Part shown: positions 45,121 to 57,107 of the stretch, piece after piece | How the letters are laid out: each line of letters opens with the position of its first letter | Numbering within the stretch: position 1 is the stretch's first letter | NCBI GenBank assembly: GCA_963736425.1 | Contig: CAVTOX010000009.1 | Span: 62,001-126,000, forward strand | Reading direction: 5' to 3' | Source: Prado023 sp963736425 | GTDB taxonomy: Bacteria > Actinomycetota > Actinomycetes > S36-B12 > CAIYMF01 | DNA: 64,000 nucleotides | Notes under the pieces: generated by a model | Database searches by the model: none | What the model saw: the letters and a program-made list of their open reading frames with translations, nothing else | Told to the model about the DNA's origin: nothing | Position numbers and translations under genes: made by a program

Positions 45121-47253
45121 ATGACCAGACCCGTCACGGACCTCCAGCGACGTGTGGCTCCGTTCCGCGTCATCAGCGAGTACCAGCCCGCCGGCGACCA
45201 ACCGGCCGCGATCGCCGAGATCTCCAAGCGGATCGAGGCCGGCGCCAAGGACGTCGTGCTCATGGGAGCCACGGGTACGGGCAAGTCGGCGACCACCGCG
45301 TGGCTGGTGGAGAAGCTCCAGCGCCCCACGCTGGTCATGGCCCCGAACAAGACGCTGGCCGCCCAGCTGGCCAATGAGTTCCGCGAGCTTCTGCCCGACA
45401 ACGCTGTGGAGTACTTCGTCTCCTACTACGACTACTACCAGCCCGAGGCGTACATCCCGCAGTCGGACACGTACATCGAGAAGGACTCCTCGATCAACGA
45501 GGAGGTCGAGCGGTTGCGGCACTCCGCGACCAACTCATTGCTCACTCGCCGCGACGTCATCGTGGTGGCCACCGTGTCGGCGATCTACGGCCTGGGCACG
45601 CCCCAGGAGTACGTCGACAGGATGGTGCGGCTGCGGGTGGGTGAGGAGATCGACCGCGATTCGCTGCTGCGGCAGTTCGTGGAGAACCAGTACGCCCGCA
45701 ACGACCTCGCCTTCGAGCGGGGGACGTTCCGGGTGCGCGGCGACACCATCGAGGTGTTCCCGGTCTACGAGCAGCATCCGGTGCGCATCGACATGTTCGG
45801 CGACGAGATCGAGCGGCTGATGACGCTGCACCCGGTCACCGGCGAGATCCTGACCGACGACCAGGAGACCTATGTGTTCCCGGCCACGCACTACGTCGCC
45901 GGTCCTGAGCGGATGGAGCGGGCGCTGGGCGGCATCGAGACCGAGCTCGCGGAGCGGCTTGCCGAGCTCAACGAGCAGGGCAAGCTGCTCGAGGCCCAGC
46001 GGCTGCAGATGCGCACCTCCTACGACATCGAGATGATGCGCCAGGTCGGCTTCTGCTCCGGGATCGAGAACTACTCCCGGCACATCGACGGCCGCGAGCC
46101 GGGCTCGTCGCCCAACTGCCTCATCGACTACTTCCCCGACGACTTCCTGATGGTCATCGACGAGTCGCATGTGACAGTCCCGCAGATCGGCGGGATGTAC
46201 GAGGGTGACATGTCGCGCAAGCGCACGCTGGTCGACCACGGATTCCGGTTGCCCAGCGCCGCGGACAACCGGCCCCTGAGGTGGGAGGAGTTCCTCGAGC
46301 GGATCGGCCAGACCGTCTACCTGTCTGCCACGCCGGGGCCCTACGAGTTGGCCAAGGTGGACGGCGACGTCGTCGAGCAGGTCATCCGCCCGACCGGCCT
46401 GATCGATCCGGAGATCATCCTCAAGCCGACCAAGGGCCAGATCGACGACCTGATGCACGAGATCCGGCTGCGCTCCGAGCGTGGGGAGCGGGTGCTTGTC
46501 ACGACCCTGACCAAGCGGATGTCCGAGGACCTCACCGACTACCTTCTGGAGCGCGGCATCCGGGTGCGATACCTGCACTCCGAGGTCGACACCCTGCGTC
46601 GGATCGAGCTCCTGCGCGAGTTGCGGATGGGCATCTTCGACGTCCTGGTCGGGATCAACCTGCTGCGCGAGGGCCTCGACCTGCCCGAGGTCTCCCTGGT
46701 CAGCATCCTCGATGCGGACAAGGCCGGCTTCCTGCGCTCCGAGCGCAGCCTGATCCAGACCATCGGCCGTGCCGCGCGCAACGTGTCGGGGCAGGTGCAC
46801 ATGTACGGCGACACGATCACCGCACAGATGCAGACGGCAATCGACGAGACCAATCGCCGGCGGGCGCGGCAGATCGCCTACAACCTCGAGAAGGGCGTCG
46901 ACCCCCAGCCGCTGCGCAAGAAGATCGCCGACATCACTGACCTGCTCGCGGCGGAGGACGCGGACACCGAGGAGGTCCTGGCCACCACGATGGGCTCGGG
47001 CCGATCGCAGTCCCGCGGCCGGGGAGGGGCCAAGCGGCAGGGGTCGGGGGCAGCCGCAGCTGACGCCGCTGTTGCCTCGGGCACTGCGGCCCGCGCGGAC
47101 CTTCCTGCCACGGAGCTGGCCAACCTCATCCAGGAGCTGACCGAGCAGATGCACGCCGCCGCGGCCAACCTGCAGTTCGAGGTTGCGGCGCGGTACCGCG
47201 ACGAGGTCTCGGAGCTCAAGCGTGAGCTGCGGGGGATGATCGCTGCGCAGTGA
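45121..47253 (+). CDS. uvrB: Excinuclease ABC subunit B
   Basis: 710 residues. Damage-verification helicase of nucleotide excision repair. Walker A is GATGTGKSATT, the beta-hairpin region is FVSYYDYYQPEAYIP, Walker B is VIDESHVTVPQ, helicase motifs include SATPGPYE and QTIGRAARN, and the C-terminal UVR motif (LQFEVAARYRDEV) binds UvrC. ATG 45121 is used. A ~40-residue Ala/Gly/Arg-rich linker (about 625-665) precedes the UVR motif. No frameshift. Confidence 0.97.
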   Translation: MTRPVTDLQRRVAPFRVISEYQPAGDQPAAIAEISKRIEAGAKDVVLMGATGTGKSATTAWLVEKLQRPTLVMAPNKTLAAQLANEFRELLPDNAVEYFVSYYDYYQPEAYIPQSDTYIEKDSSINEEVERLRHSATNSLLTRRDVIVVATVSAIYGLGTPQEYVDRMVRLRVGEEIDRDSLLRQFVENQYARNDLAFERGTFRVRGDTIEVFPVYEQHPVRIDMFGDEIERLMTLHPVTGEILTDDQETYVFPATHYVAGPERMERALGGIETELAERLAELNEQGKLLEAQRLQMRTSYDIEMMRQVGFCSGIENYSRHIDGREPGSSPNCLIDYFPDDFLMVIDESHVTVPQIGGMYEGDMSRKRTLVDHGFRLPSAADNRPLRWEEFLERIGQTVYLSATPGPYELAKVDGDVVEQVIRPTGLIDPEIILKPTKGQIDDLMHEIRLRSERGERVLVTTLTKRMSEDLTDYLLERGIRVRYLHSEVDTLRRIELLRELRMGIFDVLVGINLLREGLDLPEVSLVSILDADKAGFLRSERSLIQTIGRAARNVSGQVHMYGDTITAQMQTAIDETNRRRARQIAYNLEKGVDPQPLRKKIADITDLLAAEDADTEEVLATTMGSGRSQSRGRGGAKRQGSGAAAADAAVASGTAARADLPATELANLIQELTEQMHAAAANLQFEVAARYRDEVSELKRELRGMIAAQ

Positions 47254-47405
47254 GGTGAGCCGCAACCGCCCGCGTGAGGAACGAGCCCCGATCTGCGCCC
47301 ACCGGCACCGGAGATCTCGCCCGGCGGTTGGCCGCAGTCGTGCCAGAATGGGGAGCCTGCGCTCGGCATCGGTCCCGACGCGCATCGGCCGGCAGGAGGG
47401 TGTGG

Positions 47406-48443
47406 GTGGACGTCTCGGCGGGCCTCTGGGCAGCCACGATCCTCGGGCTCCTGGCGATCATCGTCATCGATCTCATCATCGTCGACCGGCGTCCGCACGC
47501 GTTCACGGCGAAGGAAGCCACCCGGTGGGTGATCTTCTACGTCATCCTCGCCCTGCTCTTCGCCGGGTTCGTCGCGCTCACCTTCGGGCGGCAGTACGGC
47601 GGGGAGTTCCTCGCCGGGTACATCACCGAGTACTCGCTGAGCGTGGACAACCTGTTCGTGTTCATGATCATCATCTCCTCGTTCGCGGTACCCGAGGAGC
47701 ATCGTCATCGGGTGCTGTCCATCGGCATCGTGATCGCCCTGATCCTGCGCGGCATCCTGATCGTGCTGGGCGCAGCAGCGATCGAGCGCTTCGCGGCGAC
47801 GTTCTTCGTCTTCGGGGCGTTCCTCCTCTGGACGGCGATCTCCGTGTGGCGCAGCGCCGGCGAGGAGGCTGACCCTGAGGGCAACGCCCTGATCCGATTC
47901 GTCGAGAAGCACGTCCCCACCACGCGGGAGTACCACGGCACCAAGCTCACCGTGCGGATCGACGGCCACCGGCTGGTCACCCCGATGCTGCTGGTCATGC
48001 TGGCCATCGGCACGACCGACCTGCTCTTCGCGCTCGACTCGATCCCTGCGGTGTTCGGCCTCACCCAGGAGCCGTACCTGGTGTTCACGGCCAACGCCTT
48101 CGCCCTGATGGGCCTGCGACAGCTGTACTTCATGCTCCACGGCCTGCTCGACCGACTCGTCTACCTGTCCAAGGGGCTGGCGATCATCCTCGGCTTCATC
48201 GCCGTCAAGCTGTTCCTGCACGCCCTGCACGAGACGACCGACCTCGACGTCCCCGAGATCTCCACCGCGATGTCACTGGTCGTGATCGTAGGTGTGCTGG
48301 TGGTGACGGCCATCGCCAGCGTGGTCGCTGTCCGCCGCGATCCCTCGCTGCTGGAGACCAGTCACGAGGTACGGCTCGAGCAGGAGGCCGACGAGGTGGC
48401 CGGCGAGGCCCTCGAGCACCTTCCGCCCGAAGCTGAGCGCTGA
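47406..48443 (+). CDS. TerC/Alx family membrane protein
   Basis: 345 residues from GTG 47406, which has a GGAGGG box; earlier in-frame starts lack one. About nine membrane segments. The conserved acidic motifs are EYSLSVDNLFVF and IGTTDLLFALDSIPAVFG, the TerC signature. Relatives (Alx, TerC) export manganese or support exported metalloproteins. The gene lies between uvrB and uvrA, a frequent actinobacterial arrangement. Confidence 0.92.
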   Translation: MDVSAGLWAATILGLLAIIVIDLIIVDRRPHAFTAKEATRWVIFYVILALLFAGFVALTFGRQYGGEFLAGYITEYSLSVDNLFVFMIIISSFAVPEEHRHRVLSIGIVIALILRGILIVLGAAAIERFAATFFVFGAFLLWTAISVWRSAGEEADPEGNALIRFVEKHVPTTREYHGTKLTVRIDGHRLVTPMLLVMLAIGTTDLLFALDSIPAVFGLTQEPYLVFTANAFALMGLRQLYFMLHGLLDRLVYLSKGLAIILGFIAVKLFLHALHETTDLDVPEISTAMSLVVIVGVLVVTAIASVVAVRRDPSLLETSHEVRLEQEADEVAGEALEHLPPEAER

Positions 48444-48524
48444 GTCGCGAGGCCTGACGGCAACGGGAGGCGCTTGCGGCCAACGGCGGGAGCCGATGTC
48501 GGAGGGCTGACCTAGGATCGGTGC

Positions 48525-51399
<2,875 letters not shown>

Positions 51400-51429
51400 G
51401 CTGCACACAACTGACGAGGAGACCCGGGG

Positions 51430-51984
51430 ATGGACGAGAACACGTGCACAGGTGATTGTGCCTGCCAGCCGATCGCTGATGATCGAGGTTCGATGAGCAG
51501 GCGCGGGGTTCTCGCCGGATCGGCGGCTGCCGTGGCCGTGCTGGCTCTCGGGGCCTGCGCGTCCCCCGAGCAGACCAGCGGCTCAGGGTCTGCGACCTCG
51601 AGCGGACCGGCGACACCCAGCGAGACGGAATCCGCGACGCCCACCGGGTCCGAGGAGTCGGCAACTCCGACGAAGGAGGGCACTCCCACCGGCGATCCGT
51701 TGGCGGGCACCGGCGACTTCCCAGTCGGCGGCGGCGTCGTGGTGAAGACGGCCAGCGGCCCGGTCGTCGTGACGCACCCCACCGATACGGACTTCCTCGC
51801 CTTCAACGGCCGGTGCCCGCATGCCGGCTGCCCAGTGACCGAGGTCCTGGAGAACACCATCATGTGCAACTGCCACGGGAGCACCTTCGACGGCAGCACC
51901 GGCGACCGGTTGGAGGGCCCGGCGCCCACTGGTCTGGAGCCCGTGCCGATCCAGGTCGCGGGTGGGGAGATCTACCTGGCCTGA
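51430..51984 (+). CDS. Rieske 2Fe-2S lipoprotein with Tat-like signal
   Basis: 184 residues. The Rieske fold has both cluster-binding motifs, CPHAGC and CNCHGS (two Cys, two His). The N-terminal region contains SRRGVLAGSAAAVAVLALGACAS: a twin-arginine signal with a lipobox (LGAC), so the folded protein would be exported by Tat and anchored. About 21 residues with three cysteines (CTGDCAC) precede the signal; ATG 51430 has a GAGGAG box, but ATG 51493 would begin right at the Tat signal. A Thr/Ser/Pro-rich linker joins anchor and domain. Close relatives are stand-alone actinobacterial Rieske proteins, not the bc1 subunit. Confidence 0.88.
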   Translation: MDENTCTGDCACQPIADDRGSMSRRGVLAGSAAAVAVLALGACASPEQTSGSGSATSSGPATPSETESATPTGSEESATPTKEGTPTGDPLAGTGDFPVGGGVVVKTASGPVVVTHPTDTDFLAFNGRCPHAGCPVTEVLENTIMCNCHGSTFDGSTGDRLEGPAPTGLEPVPIQVAGGEIYLA

Positions 51985-51985
51985 G

Positions 51986-54164
51986 GTGACAGCCAACTTC
52001 CGCCCCGCCCCCGGGCAGATCCCCACCGACCCGGGCGTCTACCGGTTCCGCGACGGGGACGGCCGGGTCATCTACGTGGGCAAGGCCAAGAACCTGCGTG
52101 CGCGACTCACGTCGTACTTCCAGGATCCGGCCGCCATGCATCAGCGGACACAGACGATGGTTGCCACCGCGCGATCATTGGACTGGGTCGTGGTGGCCAC
52201 TGAGGTGGAGGCACTCACCCTCGAGTACGCGTGGATCAAGGAGTTCGACCCACGGTTCAACGTTCGTTACCGCGACGACAAGTCCTATCCGTTCCTCGCA
52301 GTGACCGTCGGTGAGGAGTTTCCCCGCGCGATGGTCATGCGCGGTGAGAAGCGTCCCGGTGTGCGCTACTTCGGGCCATTCGCCCACGCCTGGGCGATCC
52401 GCGAGACTGTCGACCAGCTGCTCCGGGTGTTCCCGATGCGGACGTGCACGCGCGGGGTGTTCCGCCGTGCCCAAGCGTCCGGACGGCCCTGCCTGCTCGG
52501 ATACATCGACAAGTGCGCCGCACCCTGCACCGGGGAGGTCACCGCCGAGGAGCACCGGGCAATCGTGGAGGACTTCTGCGCCTTCATGGCCGGTGGCTCG
52601 GCAGCCTTCGTCCGATCCCGGACCGAGCAGATGCACGCCGCCGCGGCCGATCAGGACTACGAGCGTGCTGCGCGCCTGCGCGACGACCTCTACGCCCTGC
52701 AGCGGGTGCTCGAGCGCAACGCGGTCGTGCTGCCCGACGGCACCGACGCAGACGTCGTCGGGCTCGCCAGCGACGAGCTCGAGGCCTGCGTGCGGGTCTT
52801 CCATGTCCGCGATGGGCGCATCCGGGGTGAGCGCGGCTTCATCGTCGAGCGTGTCGATGACGCCGACGAGGCGCAGCTCGTGGCGACCCTGCTCGCCCAG
52901 ATGTACGCCGAGCCGGATGCGGACGTGCCGCGTCGCGTCCTGGTGCCGGCGCTGCCCGAGCCTGGGGAGGTGACAGTCCTGACCGACTGGCTGGGCCTGC
53001 AGCGCGGTGGCCCCGTCGGGGTCTCGGTGCCGCGCCGGGGCGACAAGCGCGCCCTGATGGAGACCGTGACCCGCAACGCCTCGCAGTCGCTGGCCGCGCA
53101 CAAGCTGCGACGCTCCGGTGACCTCACGACTCGCAGCCAGGCGCTCAACGAGTTGGCAGACGCCCTTGACCTCCCGACGGCCCCCCTGAGGATCGAGTGC
53201 TTCGACGTCTCCAACCTCGGTGCTGACGATGTCGTGGCGTCGATGGTCGTCTTCGAGGACGGACTGCCCCGCCCCTCGGAGTACCGGAAGTTCGCGATCA
53301 AGGGCTTCGAGGGGCAGAACGACGTCGCGGCGATCGCGGAGGTGATCGGGCGCCGCTTCCGGCGGCTGGCCCGGGCCGAGGGCAGCCGCAGCGGAGGTGG
53401 CGGCAACTGACGGACCAGCGCATGACGGGGGACCAGAAGGCACACCACTGGCCCGGACCGGTTCCATGGCCCGCGTGGAGCAGGCAGCGCTCGGAGCGGA
53501 GGCACCCACCGGGCCCACCGGGTCGGTCGGCGAGCCACCCGGGCCCCCTGCCAGGTTCGCCTACCCCCCGTCCCTGGTCGTCATCGATGGTGGCGCACCG
53601 CAGGTCAACGCCGCGTTCCAGGCTCTGGTCGACCTCGGCCTCACGGACATCGCCGTCGTCGGACTGGCCAAGCGCCTCGAGGAGGTGTGGCTGCCCGACG
53701 AGGAGGATCCGGTCATCCTTCCGCGCACCAGCCAGGGCCTCTACCTGCTCCAACGGGTGCGCGACGAGGCGCACCGCACCGCGATCCGCTACCAGCGCCA
53801 GAAGCGCTCGGCCCGGATGACCACCAGCGCCCTGGATGACATCCCGGGGCTCGGTCCGGCGCGGCGCAAGGCCCTGCTGTCCCGGTTCGGGTCCGTGCGC
53901 GCGCTTCGTGCGGCCACCCCGGAGATGATCTCCGAGGTGCCCGGGATCGGTCCGGCGTTGGCTGAGCGCATCATCCGTGCGCTGTCCGGTGAGACGGTGA
54001 GCGCGGTCAACCTGACGACAGGGGAGATCCTGGACGACGGCGGTGGCGCGACGGGGAGATCCAGACGACTATGGTGCCGCGACGGGGAGATCCTGGGCGA
54101 CCATAGTGGCGTGACTGGCGAGATCCTGGGCGACGACGTGCCCGTGGCAGAGGAGCCCAGATGA
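51986..54164 (+). CDS. uvrC: Excinuclease ABC subunit C with repeat tail (frameshift in the linker)
   Basis: GTG 51986 starts one base after the Rieske stop. Layout: GIY-YIG nuclease (PGVYRFRDGDGRVIYVGKAKN), cysteine cluster, UVR motif (TEQMHAAAADQDYERAARLRDDL), RNase H-like nuclease (ECFDVSNLGADDVVASMV) and tandem HhH (DDIPGLGPARRKALLSRFG, VPGIGPALAERI). The frame changes within a Gly-rich linker near 53395-53405; on the far side it continues with FAYPPSLVVIDGGAPQVNAA. The linker is about 50 residues longer than usual. After the HhH domain there is an unusual ~55-residue tail made of GEILxD repeats. Total is about 725 residues. It overlaps rapZ by ATGA. Confidence 0.93.
54019..54138 (+). repeat. 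Four ~33-base tandem repeats in the uvrC tail
   Basis: Four units beginning GGGGAGATCC at about 54019, 54051, 54082 and 54115 (spacings 31-33 bases). Units 1, 3 and 4 read GEIL(D/G)D in the uvrC frame; unit 2 is out of frame locally, so small indels have accumulated or been introduced. Confidence 0.75.
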
Positions 54165-55048
54165 CGACAAGCCCGCCCGGCGACGGGATCGCCGACTTCG
54201 AGGTGCTGCTGGTCTCCGGGATGTCTGGAGCCGGCCGGTCGAGTGCTGCCCGGGCCCTGGAGGACCTCGGCTGGTTCGTCATCGACAACCTGCCGCCCAA
54301 GATGCTGGCCCCCACGCTCGACCTGCTCGCAGCGCGGTCGGACCTCGACCGCGTCGCCGTCGTCGTGGACGTGCGTGGCGGCCGGCTGTTCGATCAGCTC
54401 GAGGCTGCGGTGGCCGAGGTGATCGCTCGCGGCGTGGACCTCAAGATCCTGTTCCTGGAGTCCAGCGATGAGGCGCTCGTGCGCCGGTTCGAGTCCAACC
54501 GTCGCCCGCACCCCCTGCAGGCCCAGGGCGGGCTGCTCGAGGGCATCCATCGCGAGCGGGCCCTGCTGGGCGACCTTCGGGCCGACGCCGACCTCGTGGT
54601 CGACACCTCGCACCGGACGATCCACGAGCTGCGGCGCGCCATCACGGCGTCCTTCGAGTCGGCCGAGCCCGTCCGGCTGCGCGCCACCGTGATGTCCTTC
54701 GGGTTCAAGTACGGCGTGCCGATGGACGCCGACTTCGTCGCCGACGTCCGGTTCCTGCCCAACCCCTTCTGGATCCCCGAGCTCCGGGAGCTGCGCGGGC
54801 TCGATGCGCAGGTCAACGACTACGTCGTGGCCCAGGAGGGCGCCTCGGAGTTCCTCGACGCCTACGCCCACATGATCGACCTCGCCACCGACGGCTACCT
54901 GCGCGAGGGCAAGCGGTTCGCCACGCTGGCCATCGGCTGCACAGGCGGCAAGCACCGGTCGGTGGCGATGGCCGAGAACCTGGCTGCACGACTTGTCCAC
55001 GTTGGCCTCGAGGTCACCGTGGTCCATCGGGACCTCGGGCGCGAGTGA
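54161..55048 (+). CDS. rapZ: RapZ-family RNase adaptor / nucleotide-binding protein
   Basis: 295 residues. P-loop-like motif GMSGAGRSSAARALEDLGWFVIDNLPP (Arg in place of the usual Lys), then ATVMSFGFKYGVPMDADFVADVRFLPNPFW and the C-terminal AIGCTGGKHRSVAMAE. In E. coli RapZ directs RNase E to GlmZ; in Gram-positives the orthologue (YvcJ) is linked to nucleotide signalling. It is the first of the conserved rapZ-yvcK-whiA block. No frameshift. Confidence 0.95.
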   Translation: MTTSPPGDGIADFEVLLVSGMSGAGRSSAARALEDLGWFVIDNLPPKMLAPTLDLLAARSDLDRVAVVVDVRGGRLFDQLEAAVAEVIARGVDLKILFLESSDEALVRRFESNRRPHPLQAQGGLLEGIHRERALLGDLRADADLVVDTSHRTIHELRRAITASFESAEPVRLRATVMSFGFKYGVPMDADFVADVRFLPNPFWIPELRELRGLDAQVNDYVVAQEGASEFLDAYAHMIDLATDGYLREGKRFATLAIGCTGGKHRSVAMAENLAARLVHVGLEVTVVHRDLGRE

Positions 55049-56059
55049 TGCCTCCTGCCGTCGCCGAGCCCGGGGGAGCCGCACGTCGCCGCCGCCCGGT
55101 GGCCGCCGGGCCTGCCGTGGTGGCCCTCGGCGGCGGGCACGGCCTGGCCGTGACGCTGCGGGCCCTGCGCGGGGTAACCGACCAGCTCACCGCGATCGTC
55201 GGCATGGCTGATGACGGCGGGTCCAGCGGCCGACTGCGCCGCGAGATGGGCACACCACCTCCCGGCGACCTGCGGATGGCCCTGGCAGCCCTGTGCGGCG
55301 ATGACGTGTGGGGCCGCACCTGGAGCTCGGTCGTCCAGCACCGGTTCTCCGCCGGTGGAGCTCGCCGGACACGCCATGGGCAACCTGCTGATCACCTCGT
55401 TGTGGGAGCAGACCGGGGACGTGGTCGCCGGTCTGGACTGGGTGGCTGCCCTGCTCGGGGCCCACGGGCGGGTGCTTCCCGTGTGCAGCGAGGGGGTGCA
55501 GATCGTGGCCGAGGTGCTCGACGCGCCCGGGAGCCCCGGGATCAGCGTCGTGCGGGGCCAGTCGATGGTGGCCGTGACCGAGGGGACCGTCCTGTCGATC
55601 TCCCTGGAGCCGCCGATCCGCCTGCACGGCCAGAGGCGATCGAGGCCATCGCCGAGGCTGAGGCGATCGTGATGGGCCCCGGCTCGTGGTACACCTCCGT
55701 CCTGGCAGGGCTCCTGGTGCCGGGCATCCATGACGGCGATCATCGCCTCGCCGGCGACGCGGATCCTGGCCCTGAACCTGGTGGCCCAGCCGGGCGAGAC
55801 CCCGGGCTTCAGCCCTGAGGGTCACCTGCACGTCCTGGCCGAGGCCTTCCCGCGGGTGACGTTCGACGTCGTCCTGGCTGATCCGGCCCATGTGCCCGAT
55901 GAGCAGGCCCTGCGCGTGGCCTGCAGTGACGTCGGTGCCGACCTGGTCCTGAGGGCTGTGGCCGACCCGCGGGCCGACGCCGGGCATCACGATCCGCTGC
56001 TCCTGGGGAGGGCGTTCGCGGAGGTCATCGGGCATGGCAGTATTCCGGCATGGCGATGA
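55045..56059 (+). CDS. yvcK: YvcK/CofD-like gluconeogenesis factor (three frameshifts)
   Basis: About 337 residues after repair. It starts at GTG 55045 or ATG 55048, overlapping rapZ. Landmarks are ALGGGHGLAVTLRALRG, MADDGGSSGRLRREMG, PGDLRMALAALCGD, ELAGHAMGNLLI and AIVMGPGSWYTSVLAGLLVP. In Bacillus and mycobacteria this protein (CuvA) affects carbon metabolism and cell-wall synthesis and binds UDP-sugars. Corrections: one extra base near 55362 (GGTGGAG for GGTGAG), one missing near 55613 (GAGCCGCC for GAGCCCGCC) and one extra near 55729 (ATCCATG for ATCATG). The 3' end overlaps whiA by 10 bases. Confidence 0.92.
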
Positions 56060-57019
56060 CGGCGGGCGTGAAGGATGAACTGAGCCGATTGCCGATCACG
56101 AAGACGTGCTGCCGCAAGGCTGAAGTGTCGGCCCTCCTGCGGTTCTCCGGTGGACTTCACCTCGTCGCCGGCAAGGTCGTGGTCGAGGCCGAGCTCGACA
56201 CCGGTGCGGCGGCACGCCGGGCGCGCAGCGCGATCAAGGACATGTTCGGCCACTCGGCCACGCATCACCGTGGTGGCACCCTCGGGCATCCGCCGCGGCA
56301 ACCGGTATGTGCTGACGGTGGCCCAGGACGGCCAGCGTCTGGCGAAGCAGGCGGGCCTCCTGGACGCCTCGGGTCGCCCCGTACGCGGGTTGCCCGCCGT
56401 CGTGGTCAACGGGGCGCTCTGTGACGCGGAGGCGGCCTGGCGTGGGGCGTTCCTGGCCCACGGGTCCCTGACTGAGCCCGGCAGGTCCTCCTCACTGGAG
56501 GTGTCCTGCCCCGGGCCGGAGGCGGCGTTGGCCCTCGTGGGGGCCGCCAGACGGCTGGGCATCGCGAGCAAGGCCCGCGAGGTCCGCGGCATCGACCGGG
56601 TCGTGATCCGCGACGGTGACGCGATCAGCGCGATGCTGACGAAGATGGGCGCCCACGACTCGGTGATGGCCTGGGAGGAGCGCCGGATGCGCCGCGAGGT
56701 GCGGGCCACCGCGAACCGCCTGGCCAACTTCGACGATGCCAACCTCCGCCGGTCGGCGCGGGCCGCGGTCGCCGCGGGCGCGCGGGTCGAGCGGGCCCTG
56801 CTGATCCTCGGCGATACCGTCCCCGACCACCTGGCCGTCGCGGGCACGCTGCGCCTGGAGCACAAGCAGGCCAGCCTTGAGGAGCTCGGCGCGCTGGCCG
56901 ACCCGCCGATGACCAAGGACGCGATCGCCGGCCGGATCCGTCGCCTGCTGGCGCTGGCCGACAAGCGCGCGGTCGAGCTCGGGATCCCCAACACGGAGGA
57001 CGGCATCTCCACGGTGTGA
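56050..57019 (+). CDS. whiA: Sporulation/cell-division regulator WhiA (one frameshift)
   Basis: About 322 residues after repair. The N-terminal LAGLIDADG-like domain has CCRKAEVSALLRFSGGLHLV; the middle has [29 protein letters not shown]-like text; the C-terminal helix-turn-helix has LADPPMTKDAIAGRIRRLLALAD. One extra base near 56262 (GCCACGC for GCACGC) is needed to give SARITVVAPSG. WhiA controls septation genes in Streptomyces and is conserved in non-sporulating actinobacteria. ATG 56050 is used; ATG 56056 is possible. Confidence 0.95.
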
Positions 57020-57107
57020 CGGGTTGCCCTCAGCGGGCGATGGCGCCGCCGCGTCAATAGGCTCAGCCCTGCAAGGTGGCCGTTCACCCACAAAGGGAGT
57101 TTCTTAC

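Noticed and set aside
45535..47385. Long open frames antisense to uvrB (616 codons), uvrA (469 codons) and rpsA (755 codons)
   Set aside because: They lie opposite strong conserved genes, have the Arg/Pro/Ala-rich composition of shadow frames in high-G+C DNA, and show no motif or ribosome-binding site.
53397..54164. A separate HhH-domain protein downstream of uvrC
   Set aside because: It contains the second half of the UvrC RNase H-like domain and the UvrC HhH pair, so it is the C-terminal part of uvrC.
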